Shown one piece after another: positions 7,776 to 15,104 of a DNA stretch of 29,340 nt; the first letter of the stretch is position 1; every line of letters starts with the position of its first letter. Source of the DNA: Victivallis vadensis (GTDB lineage: Bacteria; Verrucomicrobiota; Lentisphaeria; Victivallales; GWF2-50-93). Below the pieces are notes generated by a model. That model ran no database searches, was not told where the DNA came from, and worked only from the letters and a program-made list of their open reading frames with translations. The DNA lies in assembly GCA_020718525.1 (NCBI GenBank), contig DYRX01000010.1, positions 1 to 29,340 on the forward strand, in the 5' to 3' direction. Made by a program: the position numbers and the translations under genes.

Positions 7776-8537
7776 TCAGAGCGCGTTCTTTACAAGATCC
7801 GCGAATCCGGCAGGATCCAGGCTTGCGCCTCCGACGAGGGCGCCGTCAATGTCCGGCATAGCCATAAGCTCTTTCGAGTTGGACGCCTTCACTGAACCGC
7901 CGTACTGGATTATGACCTTCTGCGCGCACGTTTCGCCATACTTTGCCGAAAGCAGAGACCTGATGAACGCATGCGCGTCCTGCGCCTGCTGTGGAGTTGC
8001 GGTTTTTCCGGTTCCAATCGCCCAGACAGGCTCGTAGGCGATCGTCGTCCTGAGCATGTCCTCGGCGCTGATCCCATCGAGACTGCCGCTGATCTGAGTG
8101 CGAAGCACCTTTTCCGTGCTTCCGGCTTCTCTTTCTTCGAGAGTTTCGCCGACGCAGACTATGGGGCAAAGCCCTGATGCAAGCGCAAAAATGGCCTTTT
8201 TGCTGACGATGGAGTCATTTTCCCCGTAGAACTGGCGTCTTTCGCTGTGGCCGACGATGACCTGCGTGACGCCGAGGTCTAGGAGCATTTGCGCGGAGAC
8301 TTCTCCGGTGTAGGCGCCGGAAGCCTTGTCGGATAGATTCTGGGCACCTAGCTCCATGCCTGCGCTTCTGGCGACTGAAGAGATCCTGTCCAAGGCTGTG
8401 AAGGGAGGGCAGACGGCGACTCTCGCCTTGTCTCCAACGCCAGAAAGCAATTCCACCAGGCGCTTCACGTCGGCGGCCGCCTCGCTTGCGGTCTTGTTCA
8501 TTTTCCAATTGCCTGCGATGAATAATTTTCTTGCCAT
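7776..8537 (-). CDS. tpiA: Triose-phosphate isomerase
   Basis: The product interconverts dihydroxyacetone phosphate and glyceraldehyde 3-phosphate in glycolysis. The 253-residue protein is full length, with GNWKMN carrying Asn10 and Lys12, the catalytic His97 in VGHSERR, the catalytic Glu169 in AYEPVWAIGTGKTA with its flexible loop, and the phosphate-binding QYGGSV and GALVGGASL segments. The ribosome site AGGTGA lies 4-5 nt before the ATG. It is the first gene after the 228-bp gap following rpsS and so probably opens a separate transcription unit. Glyceraldehyde 3-phosphate is also a substrate of Dxs, encoded further along the same block. Confidence 0.97.
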   Translation of the reverse strand: MARKLFIAGNWKMNKTASEAAADVKRLVELLSGVGDKARVAVCPPFTALDRISSVARSAGMELGAQNLSDKASGAYTGEVSAQMLLDLGVTQVIVGHSERRQFYGENDSIVSKKAIFALASGLCPIVCVGETLEEREAGSTEKVLRTQISGSLDGISAEDMLRTTIAYEPVWAIGTGKTATPQQAQDAHAFIRSLLSAKYGETCAQKVIIQYGGSVKASNSKELMAMPDIDGALVGGASLDPAGFADLVKNAL

Positions 8538-8724
8538 GATATCACCTGTCTCCTGATGTTTTTATTCAAACTGGGGTGCCCACTTGTTCCCTTGATGCCA
8601 GACTCAGCGCCCGGATCTGCGAATTTCGCAAGAATAGCCATAAGTCGCTGATGCACAAACACATGCGAGGCACTCGCAAGACACACAATGCATGATCCGA
8701 CAGCAGAAATTGCCTGAAGCGGAG

Positions 8725-8748
8725 CGCACGGAGCCGGAGCGCCGTGCG
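8725..8748. repeat. GC-rich hairpin downstream of rpsS
   Basis: CGCACGG at 8725-8731 pairs perfectly with CCGTGCG at 8742-8748 around a 10-base loop, 18 bases past the rpsS stop on the minus strand. No T-run follows, so it is at best a partial or Rho-assisted terminator for the ribosomal block. The rest of the gap (8538-8765) shows no gene and no clear -35/-10 pair, although a promoter for tpiA is expected here. Confidence 0.45.
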
Positions 8749-8765
8749 GCAGATATGCTCTAGAA

Positions 8766-9050
8766 TTATGCTCCTGCCGCGACCTTGCCGCTTATGACAC
8801 CGTGCGATTTGAAGGCACGCGTCGGAGCGAACTCGCCAAGCCTGTGTCCGACCATGTTTTCAGTCACGAACACGTTGATGAAAGCTTTGCCGTTGTGAAC
8901 GCTGAAATTGTGCCCGACGAAATCGGGAAGTATCATGGAGCGTCTCGACCACGTCTTGATGGGCCTTTTCTGGCCGCTCTTGTTGAGTCGCTCGATCTTT
9001 TTCGTCAGGTGTTCGTCAACGAAAGGCCCTTTTTTAACTGATCTTGCCAT
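8766..9050 (-). CDS. rpsS: 30S ribosomal protein S19
   Basis: This 94-residue protein is an unmistakable S19: MARSVKKGPFVDEHL at the start, the basic KTWSRRSMILPDFVGH segment, and the VTENMVGHRLGEFAPTR core with a short tail ending AGA. S19 sits in the 30S head with S13. Its ATG overlaps the rplB stop by one base (TAATG), with GGAGGA upstream inside rplB, indicating coupled translation. It is the last ribosomal gene here: the usual rplV and rpsC do not follow. Confidence 0.98.
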   Translation of the reverse strand: MARSVKKGPFVDEHLTKKIERLNKSGQKRPIKTWSRRSMILPDFVGHNFSVHNGKAFINVFVTENMVGHRLGEFAPTRAFKSHGVISGKVAAGA

Positions 9051-9877
9051 TATTTTTTCCTCCGTTCAATGATGAATCTCTGCGAGACCTTCCGCTTGTT
9101 GCGGGTTTTGCCTGCCTTGGCGAGCTGACCCCACGGAGATCTTGGATGTCCTCCGCCGCTCGATCTTCCTTCACCGCCGCCCATTGGGTGGTCAATCGGA
9201 TTCATAGCTACGCCTCTGACATGGGGTCTCTTGCCGAGATGGCGCTTTCTGCCGGCTTTTCCGAGGATGACATTCATGTGCTCCAGGTTGCCGATCTGAC
9301 CGACTGTGGCGCGGCATTCGACATTTACCATTCTGATTTCGCCGCTTGGCAGTTTGACCTGAGCATAGCGCCCCTCTTTCGAGCGGACTTGCGCTACCTG
9401 TCCGGCGGAGCGCACCAATTTTGCTCCGCAGGCCGGGGAGAGCTCTATGCAGTGGATGTCAATTCCGACCGGGATGCTTTTGAGCTTCATCGCGTTTCCG
9501 ACTTTGATTTCGACCTTTTCGCCGCTGACGATTTCTGTGCCGATGACGAGACCGACCGGGGCAAGGATATAGCGCTTTTCACCGTCGCGGTATGCGAGAA
9601 GTGCGATGTTCGCGCTTCTGTTCGGATCGTATTCGATCGCCTTGACAATCGCGGGGATGGAATCCTTGTCCCTTTTGAAGTCAATGTCTCTGAGCTTTCT
9701 TTTGACGCCGCCCCCACGGAACCTGGTGGTCACGCGTCCCATGTTGTTTCTGCCGCCGCTGGACTTTTTGCCCTTGGTCAGCGATTTTTCCGGCTTTTTC
9801 GAGCTGATCTCGGAGAAGTCGGTGACCGACATCTGCCTCCTCGACGGAGTTGAAGGCCTGAAGGTTTTCAATGGCAT
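9050..9877 (-). CDS. rplB: 50S ribosomal protein L2
   Basis: A 275-residue L2, needed for subunit association and peptidyl-transferase centre assembly. Visible family features are the N-terminal MPLKTFRPSTPSRRQMSV, the RGGGVKRKLRDIDFKRDK segment, the GNAMKLKSIPVG stretch, and the C-terminal signature NPIDHPMGGGEGRSSGG, which keeps the conserved His of DHP. The C-terminus is strongly basic (ERRKK). It starts 16 bp after rplW with AAGGGTAG upstream and overlaps rpsS by one base. Confidence 0.98.
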   Translation of the reverse strand: MPLKTFRPSTPSRRQMSVTDFSEISSKKPEKSLTKGKKSSGGRNNMGRVTTRFRGGGVKRKLRDIDFKRDKDSIPAIVKAIEYDPNRSANIALLAYRDGEKRYILAPVGLVIGTEIVSGEKVEIKVGNAMKLKSIPVGIDIHCIELSPACGAKLVRSAGQVAQVRSKEGRYAQVKLPSGEIRMVNVECRATVGQIGNLEHMNVILGKAGRKRHLGKRPHVRGVAMNPIDHPMGGGEGRSSGGGHPRSPWGQLAKAGKTRNKRKVSQRFIIERRKK

Positions 9878-9893
9878 ATTTGCTACCCTTTTT

Positions 9894-10175
9894 TTAGACG
9901 ATTTCTATGGATCCGGAGGCCAGTTTGACGACGGCCTTCTTGAAGTCTGGCCGCTTGCCCATTCTCATCATTCTGCCGGCGCGCTTGGGCTTGCCGATGC
10001 AGTTGATGACGTTGACGCTCGACACTTTCACGTCGTAGAGGGACTCGACAGCCTTCTTGATCTCGATCTTGTTGGCCGAGGGAGCGACTTTGAAGACGTA
10101 TTTGTTGTCTTTCTTGAGATCCATCGCCCTTTCGGTGATGATCATCGTTTCGACAATTGAGTATGGTGATTTCAT
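9894..10175 (-). CDS. rplW: 50S ribosomal protein L23
   Basis: A 93-residue L23, the protein at the peptide exit tunnel that docks trigger factor and SRP. Recognisable pieces are the IITERAMDLKKDNKYVF start, FKVAPSANKIEIKKAVESLYDVKVSSVN and the basic GKPKRAGRMMRMGKRPDFKKA loop. Its ATG overlaps the rplD stop as TAATG, with AAGGAAAG upstream. Confidence 0.97.
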   Translation of the reverse strand: MKSPYSIVETMIITERAMDLKKDNKYVFKVAPSANKIEIKKAVESLYDVKVSSVNVINCIGKPKRAGRMMRMGKRPDFKKAVVKLASGSIEIV

Positions 10176-10813
10176 TATTTCTTTCCTTTCTCGACGCGTT
10201 TGAGAAAGACTTCGATGGAGTCCTTCGTAAAAACGACTTTTTTGTGAAGGAGGATCTGGTAGACGTTGGCGTTCTGCGCCAGATCGAGCTCTGCCTTTGG
10301 GATATTCGCCAGGGCGCGGCTTTCATTCTCGTTCAGAGTGGAAAGCAGAACCAGGCAGTTCTGGACGCCGGCAGTCTTCTTGAGGATGCCAGCGGCAGTC
10401 TTCGTCTTCGCGTCGGAGACTGGGAAGGAGTCGAGGATGGCAACGGAGCCTTCCTTGAGCCTTTCAGAGAAAGCCCTTCTCAGAGCGAGGGTTCTGACCT
10501 TCTTGTTCACTTTTTTCGCGTAGCTGCGGGGTTTTGGACCAAAAATGATACCACCATGGCGCCAGATCGGGCTTCTGTTGCTTCCTGCCCTGGCTCTTCC
10601 GGTACCCTTCTGTCTGAATGGCTTTGCACCGCCGCCGCTCACCTCGGTTCTTGTCTTAGTCGAAGCTGTTCCGGCTCTGATGCCTGCAAGATATGCTGTG
10701 ACGACGTCGTGAACAGCCTGCTCACCCTTTTCCAGCTCAATGCAGTTGTCCGGGATTTCAAAGGATCCGTTCGGATTTCCCGACGGATCAAGTATGTCAA
10801 TTTTGAAGCTCAT
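10175..10813 (-). CDS. rplD: 50S ribosomal protein L4
   Basis: A 212-residue L4 with the extended tunnel-lining loop visible as EVSGGGAKPFRQKGTGRARAG and WRHGGIIFGPKPRSYAKKVNKK, followed by the globular C-terminal domain ending ...VEKGKK. L4 is the autogenous regulator of the S10 operon in E. coli; whether it regulates here is unknown, since no leader upstream of rpsJ is apparent. It starts 15 bp after rplC with GGAGAGG as ribosome site. Confidence 0.97.
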   Translation of the reverse strand: MSFKIDILDPSGNPNGSFEIPDNCIELEKGEQAVHDVVTAYLAGIRAGTASTKTRTEVSGGGAKPFRQKGTGRARAGSNRSPIWRHGGIIFGPKPRSYAKKVNKKVRTLALRRAFSERLKEGSVAILDSFPVSDAKTKTAAGILKKTAGVQNCLVLLSTLNENESRALANIPKAELDLAQNANVYQILLHKKVVFTKDSIEVFLKRVEKGKK

Positions 10814-10828
10814 TGTGCTGTCCCTCTC

Positions 10829-11473
10829 CTACTTGCCTTGTTTATTCTTCTTGATCGCGCTTGTGATGAGGACGATTCCGCCGTTTGGTCCTGGTAGCGC
10901 GCCTTTGATGAAAATAAGGCTGTCCTCGGTGGACACCTTGACGATCTTGAGGTTCTGCACGGTTCTGTTCTCGTTGCCGAGATGTCCGGGCATTCTTTTC
11001 CCCTTGATGATGTTGCCGGGCTTCTCTTTGCAACCGATGGATCCGCCGCGTCTGTGCCATCCTCCGCCGTGGCTGGCTCTGCCGCCTGCGAAATGGTACC
11101 TTCTTACAACGCCCTGGAAGCCTTTGCCCTTGGTTACGCCTGAGACGTCAACGAATTCGTCCTTCGCGAAGATATCGGCGACTATGCTGTCGCCGGGCTT
11201 TTGTTCGGGATCCTTCTCCAGCCTGATCTCTCCGATTTTTTCCGGAGGATTCTGGATTCCGGACTTGGCGACGTGTCCGAGAATGGGTTTTCCTGCGTTC
11301 TTGGCTTTTCTGCTTCCGAACCCGACCTGGAGGGCCGAGTAGCCGTTCTTGGCCAGCGTTTTAACTTCGAGCACGGGGCAGGGACCAGCCAGGACGACGG
11401 TGACGGGAACCAAAATCCCCTTGTCGTCGTAGAGCTGGGTCATGCCCATCTTTTTTCCGATTATGCCTTTCAT
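10829..11473 (-). CDS. rplC: 50S ribosomal protein L3
   Basis: L3 is a primary 23S-binding assembly protein reaching toward the peptidyl-transferase centre. The start at 11473 is chosen because MKGIIGKKMGMTQL is the family N-terminus and a strong site (AAGGAGGAG) lies just upstream; the open frame begins six codons earlier within that site. This gives 214 residues. The central loop GKGFQGVVRRYHFAGGRASHGGGWHRRGGSIG and MPGHLGNENRTVQNLKIV are diagnostic. Unlike its neighbours it is separated from the upstream gene (rpsJ) by a 132-bp structured spacer. Confidence 0.97.
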   Translation of the reverse strand: MKGIIGKKMGMTQLYDDKGILVPVTVVLAGPCPVLEVKTLAKNGYSALQVGFGSRKAKNAGKPILGHVAKSGIQNPPEKIGEIRLEKDPEQKPGDSIVADIFAKDEFVDVSGVTKGKGFQGVVRRYHFAGGRASHGGGWHRRGGSIGCKEKPGNIIKGKRMPGHLGNENRTVQNLKIVKVSTEDSLIFIKGALPGPNGGIVLITSAIKKNKQGK

Positions 11474-11527
11474 TTCTCCTCCTTGGCACATGTTCTTTGA
11501 CAGCGGTGCCGATTTGCTTGGTTCTCC

Positions 11528-11564
11528 GCTCTTCCGACATCAGGCTTAAAGGCCGGGAGAGCGT
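11528..11564 (-). repeat. Imperfect hairpin in the rpsJ-rplC spacer
   Basis: CGCTCT (11528-11533) pairs with AGAGCG (11559-11564), and after one mismatch CCG (11535-11537) pairs with CGG (11555-11557), leaving an inner GGC/GCC stem. It lies in the 132-bp rpsJ-rplC gap, the largest spacer within the S10 part. A shorter CCCC/GGGG hairpin lies at 11584-11596, just past the rpsJ stop. There is no T-run, so a processing or translational-control role is only a guess. Confidence 0.35.
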
Positions 11565-11605
11565 GTCTGCATCTATCCGAATCCCCCGCAAAGGGGAAAG
11601 CGAGA

Positions 11606-11935
11606 TCAGTTTATCTTTATGGAAATGTCCACTCCTGCCGATAGATTGAGCTTCTTCAGCTCGTCAACCGTCTTCGACGTCGGATTGATTATGTCAATCA
11701 GGCGCTTGTGGGTTCTGGTCTCGAACTGATCCATGGATTTTTTGTCCACATGCGGGGATCTGTTGACGGTGTACCTTTCGATTTTCGTCGGCAGGGGAAT
11801 TGGACCTGCGATGACTGCGCCGGTACGTTTGACCGTGCTTACGATGTCGGACACTGACTGATCAAGCACTCTGTGGTCGAATGCCTGGAGGCGTATCCTG
11901 ATGACCTGCCTGTTCACTGCTTTCGCTGTGCTCAT
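11606..11935 (-). CDS. rpsJ: 30S ribosomal protein S10 / NusE
   Basis: A 109-residue S10, a 30S head protein and also the NusB partner in antitermination. The family pattern is clear: VIRIRLQAFDHRVLDQSVSDIV, GPIPLPTKIERYTVNRSPHVDKKSMDQFETRTHKRLI, and the C-terminal LNLSAGVDISIKI. A short N-terminal extension (MSTAKAVNR) precedes the core. Its ATG overlaps the fusA stop as ATGA, with TGGAG upstream, which links the str genes directly to the S10 genes without an intervening tuf. Confidence 0.98.
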   Translation of the reverse strand: MSTAKAVNRQVIRIRLQAFDHRVLDQSVSDIVSTVKRTGAVIAGPIPLPTKIERYTVNRSPHVDKKSMDQFETRTHKRLIDIINPTSKTVDELKKLNLSAGVDISIKIN

Positions 11936-14040
11936 GATTTCTCCAGTATTTGTTTTTGTACTTCGTTGGGCACTTTGTCAAAATGAGACGGCTCCATGGA
12001 ATAGGATGCGCGGCCTCTGGAAAGGGATCTGATCGCGGTCGAATAGCCAAATAGCTCCGCCAGAGGGACATGCGCGATAATTCTCGCCGCTTTTTCCTGG
12101 CTGTCAACCTCGACGACCTGCCCCCTTCGCGACGTGACATCCCCGATGATGTCCCCGAGGTTCTCGTCCGGAAGGGTTATTTCCACCTTCATCACTGGTT
12201 CGAGGATTATCAGCCCCGACTTTCTTGCGGCGTCCTTGAACGCCATCGAGCCTGCAATTTTAAATGCAAGTTCCGATGAATCAACAGGATGCGAAGATCC
12301 GTCAATGATTTCGACGTGGGCGTCCACGACTGGATATCCAGCCAGGACTCCGCCTGCGGCGGCCTCCTTGATCCCTTTTTCAGTCGGCTTGATGAACTCT
12401 TTGGGAATTGCGCCGCCGATGACCTTGTTTTCGACGGTGAAGCCGTAGCCTCTCTCCTTCGCGTAGAGCTTGACGACGACGTGCCCGTATTGACCGCGTC
12501 CGCCAGTCTGCCTGACGAACTTCGTGTCTGCTTCGGAGTTTCTGAGCACAGTTTCCCTGTATGCCACCTGCGGCTTGCCGGTGCTCGCCTCGACCTTGAA
12601 CTCCCTGATAAGCCTGTCTCTGATGATGTCGAGATGGAGCTCGCCCATGCCGGATATGATTGTCTGACCGGTCTCTTCGTCGCTTTTGACGATGAAGGTG
12701 GGATCTTCTTCTGAAAGGGCGCCGAGGGCGTTGTAGAGCTTGTCGCGCTCGCCCGCAGACTTGGGTTCTACAGCCATCGAGATGACTGGTTCCGGGAAGT
12801 TCATTGATTCAAGGACGATCGGCTTGTTCTGCGCGCAGATGGTGTCGCCAGTCACAACGTTTTTCAGTCCGACTGCGGCGGCGATGTCGCCGCTGTAGAC
12901 AGCGTCCCTGTCTTCGCGGTGGTTTGCATGCATCTGGAGAATGCGTCCGAGCCTCTCCTTGTTGCTAGTCCTTGGATTGAAGACGCCCATGCCCTTTGTT
13001 GCGATGCCGGAATAGACCCTGAAGAAGGTGAGCTTGCCGACGAAGGGGTCGTTCATGATTTTGAACGCGAGAGCAGAAAAGGGCTGATCGTCGCCGACAT
13101 GGCGGGAAACCGGCTTTTCAGTGGCGGGATCCAGACCTTTTATTTCCCAAATGTCAACAGGGGAAGGCAGATATGCGGCAACGGCGTCGAGGAGTGGCTG
13201 AACGCCTTTGTTTTTAAATGCGGTTCCGCATGCTACGGGAACGATCAGATTGGCGATCACCGCTTTTCTTACCGAGGTTTTGATGGTTTCCACGTCGGGC
13301 ATCTTGCCTTCCAGGAATAGTTCCATGACTGTTTCGTCAACCTCGGCGAGACATTCCACCAGATAGTGGAGCGCAAGCTCGGCATCATCCTGCAAATCCT
13401 GCGGAATTTCCTTGTAGATGCAGTCGAAGCCCTTGTTTTCTCCGTCAAAATATATGGCTTTCTTCTCTACGATGTCAACAACTCCTTCGAACTTGTCTTC
13501 GGCGCCGATTGGAAGCTGTATCGGCACTGCAGTCGCGCCAAGCTTTGCCCGGATGTCATCCACGACCTTGGAAAAGTTCGCGCCGGTCCTGTCCATTTTG
13601 TTGACGAAGGCGATGATTGGGACTTTATATTTTTTTGACTGTCTCCAGACTGTTTCGGACTGGGGCTGGACTCCGCCGACGGCGCAGAAGACTGCGACGG
13701 CACCGTCGAGAACCCTCAGCGAGCGCTCGACTTCGGCGGTGAAATCCACATGTCCGGGAGTGTCTATGATGTTGATTCTGTGGTCTTTCCAGAAGCAGGT
13801 CGTCGCGGCTGAAGTGATGGTGATCCCGCGCTCCTGCTCCTGTATCATCCAGTCCATTGTGGCCGTTCCGTTGTGGACTTCGCCCATCTTGTAGCTGACG
13901 CCAGTATAAAAAAGTATTCTCTCGCTGAGCGTTGTTTTGCCTGCGTCAATATGGGCCATGATGCCGATATTTCTGACTCTGGCGAGAGGAGTTTTCCTGC
14001 CTTCAGCTTCGGTATAATCTCTTTTTAGAACATCTTGCAT
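11932..14040 (-). CDS. fusA: Elongation factor G
   Basis: This 702-residue GTPase drives ribosomal translocation and, with RRF, recycling. It shows the P-loop AHIDAGKTT (29-37), a canonical switch I (QERGITITSAATTCFW), DTPGHVDF, NKMD, and the domain IV/V C-terminus with GRGQYGHVV and the closing RGRASYSMEPSHFDKVP. The frame is open for 56 more codons upstream, but those overlap rpsG and look nothing like EF-G, so the ATG at 14040 (MQDVLKRDY) is used. No good Shine-Dalgarno precedes it, only an A-rich stretch 16 bp after the rpsG stop, suggesting coupled reinitiation. Confidence 0.97.
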   Translation of the reverse strand: MQDVLKRDYTEAEGRKTPLARVRNIGIMAHIDAGKTTLSERILFYTGVSYKMGEVHNGTATMDWMIQEQERGITITSAATTCFWKDHRINIIDTPGHVDFTAEVERSLRVLDGAVAVFCAVGGVQPQSETVWRQSKKYKVPIIAFVNKMDRTGANFSKVVDDIRAKLGATAVPIQLPIGAEDKFEGVVDIVEKKAIYFDGENKGFDCIYKEIPQDLQDDAELALHYLVECLAEVDETVMELFLEGKMPDVETIKTSVRKAVIANLIVPVACGTAFKNKGVQPLLDAVAAYLPSPVDIWEIKGLDPATEKPVSRHVGDDQPFSALAFKIMNDPFVGKLTFFRVYSGIATKGMGVFNPRTSNKERLGRILQMHANHREDRDAVYSGDIAAAVGLKNVVTGDTICAQNKPIVLESMNFPEPVISMAVEPKSAGERDKLYNALGALSEEDPTFIVKSDEETGQTIISGMGELHLDIIRDRLIREFKVEASTGKPQVAYRETVLRNSEADTKFVRQTGGRGQYGHVVVKLYAKERGYGFTVENKVIGGAIPKEFIKPTEKGIKEAAAGGVLAGYPVVDAHVEIIDGSSHPVDSSELAFKIAGSMAFKDAARKSGLIILEPVMKVEITLPDENLGDIIGDVTSRRGQVVEVDSQEKAARIIAHVPLAELFGYSTAIRSLSRGRASYSMEPSHFDKVPNEVQKQILEKS

Positions 14041-14056
14041 GATTATTTTCTGTATT

Positions 14057-14530
14057 TCACCATCTGTAATGCGCAAAAGCCTTGTTGGCCTGAGCCATCT
14101 TGTGGGTGTCTTCCTTTTTCTTGACGGACGAACCGGTGTTGTCGAACGCATCAATGAGTTCCGATGCGAGGGCTTCGCACATAGGAACGCCCTTTCTTGT
14201 CTGCGCATAGCCGGTTATCCAGCGCAGAGCTACGGCGACCTGCCTTTCGTTGCTCACTTCGACTGGAACCTGATAAGTGGCGCCGCCAACTCGTCGGCTT
14301 TTGACTTCGAGCTTAGGCTTCACGTTTTCAAGCGCCTGCAGAAAAACTTCGAGAGGCTCCAAATCCTTTTTCTTCTTCTTGAGGACATCGAAGGCTCCGT
14401 ACACGATCCCCTGGGACACGGATTTTTTTCCGCGCTTCATGATTGTGTTGATTAGCCGTCCAACCAGTTCGCTGTTGTACTTTACATCCGGCGTAGCGGG
14501 CTGTTTTCTCAACGCGCTTCTTCTTCTCAT
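14057..14530 (-). CDS. rpsG: 30S ribosomal protein S7
   Basis: A 157-residue S7, the primary assembly protein of the 30S head. Features include MRRRSALRKQ, NTIMKRGKKSVSQGIVYGAFD, the LENVKPKLEVKSRRVGGATYQVPVEV loop and the C-terminal AQANKAFAHYRW. AAGGAAT provides a ribosome site. An intrinsic-terminator-like hairpin lies in the 85-bp gap between it and rpsL, so its expression may be lowered relative to rpsL. Confidence 0.98.
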   Translation of the reverse strand: MRRRSALRKQPATPDVKYNSELVGRLINTIMKRGKKSVSQGIVYGAFDVLKKKKKDLEPLEVFLQALENVKPKLEVKSRRVGGATYQVPVEVSNERQVAVALRWITGYAQTRKGVPMCEALASELIDAFDNTGSSVKKKEDTHKMAQANKAFAHYRW

Positions 14531-14556
14531 ATTCTCATTCCTTTTGGATTGTTTCT

Positions 14557-14581
14557 AAAAAAACCGTCTTTTTCAAAACGG
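14557..14581 (-). terminator. Intrinsic terminator/attenuator between rpsL and rpsG
   Basis: Read on the minus strand, CCGTTTT and AAGACGG form a 7-bp stem (one G-T wobble) closed by a GAAA tetraloop and followed at once by seven Ts (14557-14563). This has the form of a Rho-independent terminator. As rpsG and fusA continue downstream without another clear promoter, partial termination is more likely than full stop. Confidence 0.65.
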
Positions 14582-14615
14582 AGGCGGAGTCCTGCATATT
14601 CCAGAGTCTGCGATC

Positions 14616-15002
14616 TTATGCCTTCGGAGTTTCCTTCGGGGTTTTTGCGCCATATTTCGAGCGGCCCTGACGGCGCTTTTCGACGCCAAGGCTGTCGAGG
14701 GTGCCGCGGACGATGTGGTAGCGGACTCCGGGGAGATCGCGCACGCGTCCGCCCTTGACCAGCACCACCGAGTGCTCCTGGAGATTGTGCCCCTCTCCTC
14801 CGATGTAGGCGGTGACTTCCTCTCCGTTCGTCAGGCGTACCCTGGCGATTTTCCTCATAGCTGAATTCGGCTTTTTCGGCGTTCTCGTCGTGACCTGCAG
14901 GCAGACGCCCCTTCTCTGAGGGCATTTGTCCAGCGCGCGCGCCTTGCTCTTTTTCGCCTTTTCAGAGCGGCCGAACTTGACCAACTGATTGATCGTAGGC
15001 AT
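14616..15002 (-). CDS. rpsL: 30S ribosomal protein S12
   Basis: A 128-residue S12, part of the decoding centre. The start MPTINQLVKFGR, the TTRTPKKPNSAMRKIARVRL loop (lysines at 43-44) and RVRDLPGVRYHIVRGTLD are the family hallmarks. The lysine of the KPNS loop, whose change gives streptomycin resistance in E. coli, is present. AGGACGG precedes the ATG. The gene follows rpoC after a 102-bp gap with a long hairpin, and a terminator-like signal lies after its stop. Confidence 0.98.
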   Translation of the reverse strand: MPTINQLVKFGRSEKAKKSKARALDKCPQRRGVCLQVTTRTPKKPNSAMRKIARVRLTNGEEVTAYIGGEGHNLQEHSVVLVKGGRVRDLPGVRYHIVRGTLDSLGVEKRRQGRSKYGAKTPKETPKA

Positions 15003-15050
15003 TTTTTTCCGTCCTATATTTTCATGTTTTTTGGATTCGACTCAAATTGA

Positions 15051-15094
15051 GGCGGCTTTTAAGATAAGCGCAAACGCAAATCTTTCAAGCCGCC
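15051..15094. repeat. Long near-symmetrical hairpin between rpoC and rpsL
   Basis: GGCGGCTT at 15051-15058 pairs with AAGCCGCC at 15087-15094; inside, AAGAT (15061-15065) pairs with ATCTT (15080-15084), then GCG (15068-15070) with CGC (15075-15077) around a CAAA loop, with only 2-base mismatches between stems. A small palindrome CTCAAATTGAG follows at 15041-15051. Neither strand has a T-run after it, so it is not a standard terminator. A processing site or a signal dividing rpoC from rpsL mRNA is plausible. Confidence 0.65.
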
Positions 15095-15104
15095 AAACAA
15101 AAAA

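Noticed and set aside
8498..8686. Minus-strand 62-codon frame overlapping the start of tpiA
   Set aside because: It has no similarity or ribosome site, and it overlaps tpiA, which has its own good site.
14041..14208. 56-codon N-terminal extension of fusA
   Set aside because: It overlaps the end of rpsG in another frame and does not resemble EF-G; the ATG at 14040 starts the conserved protein.
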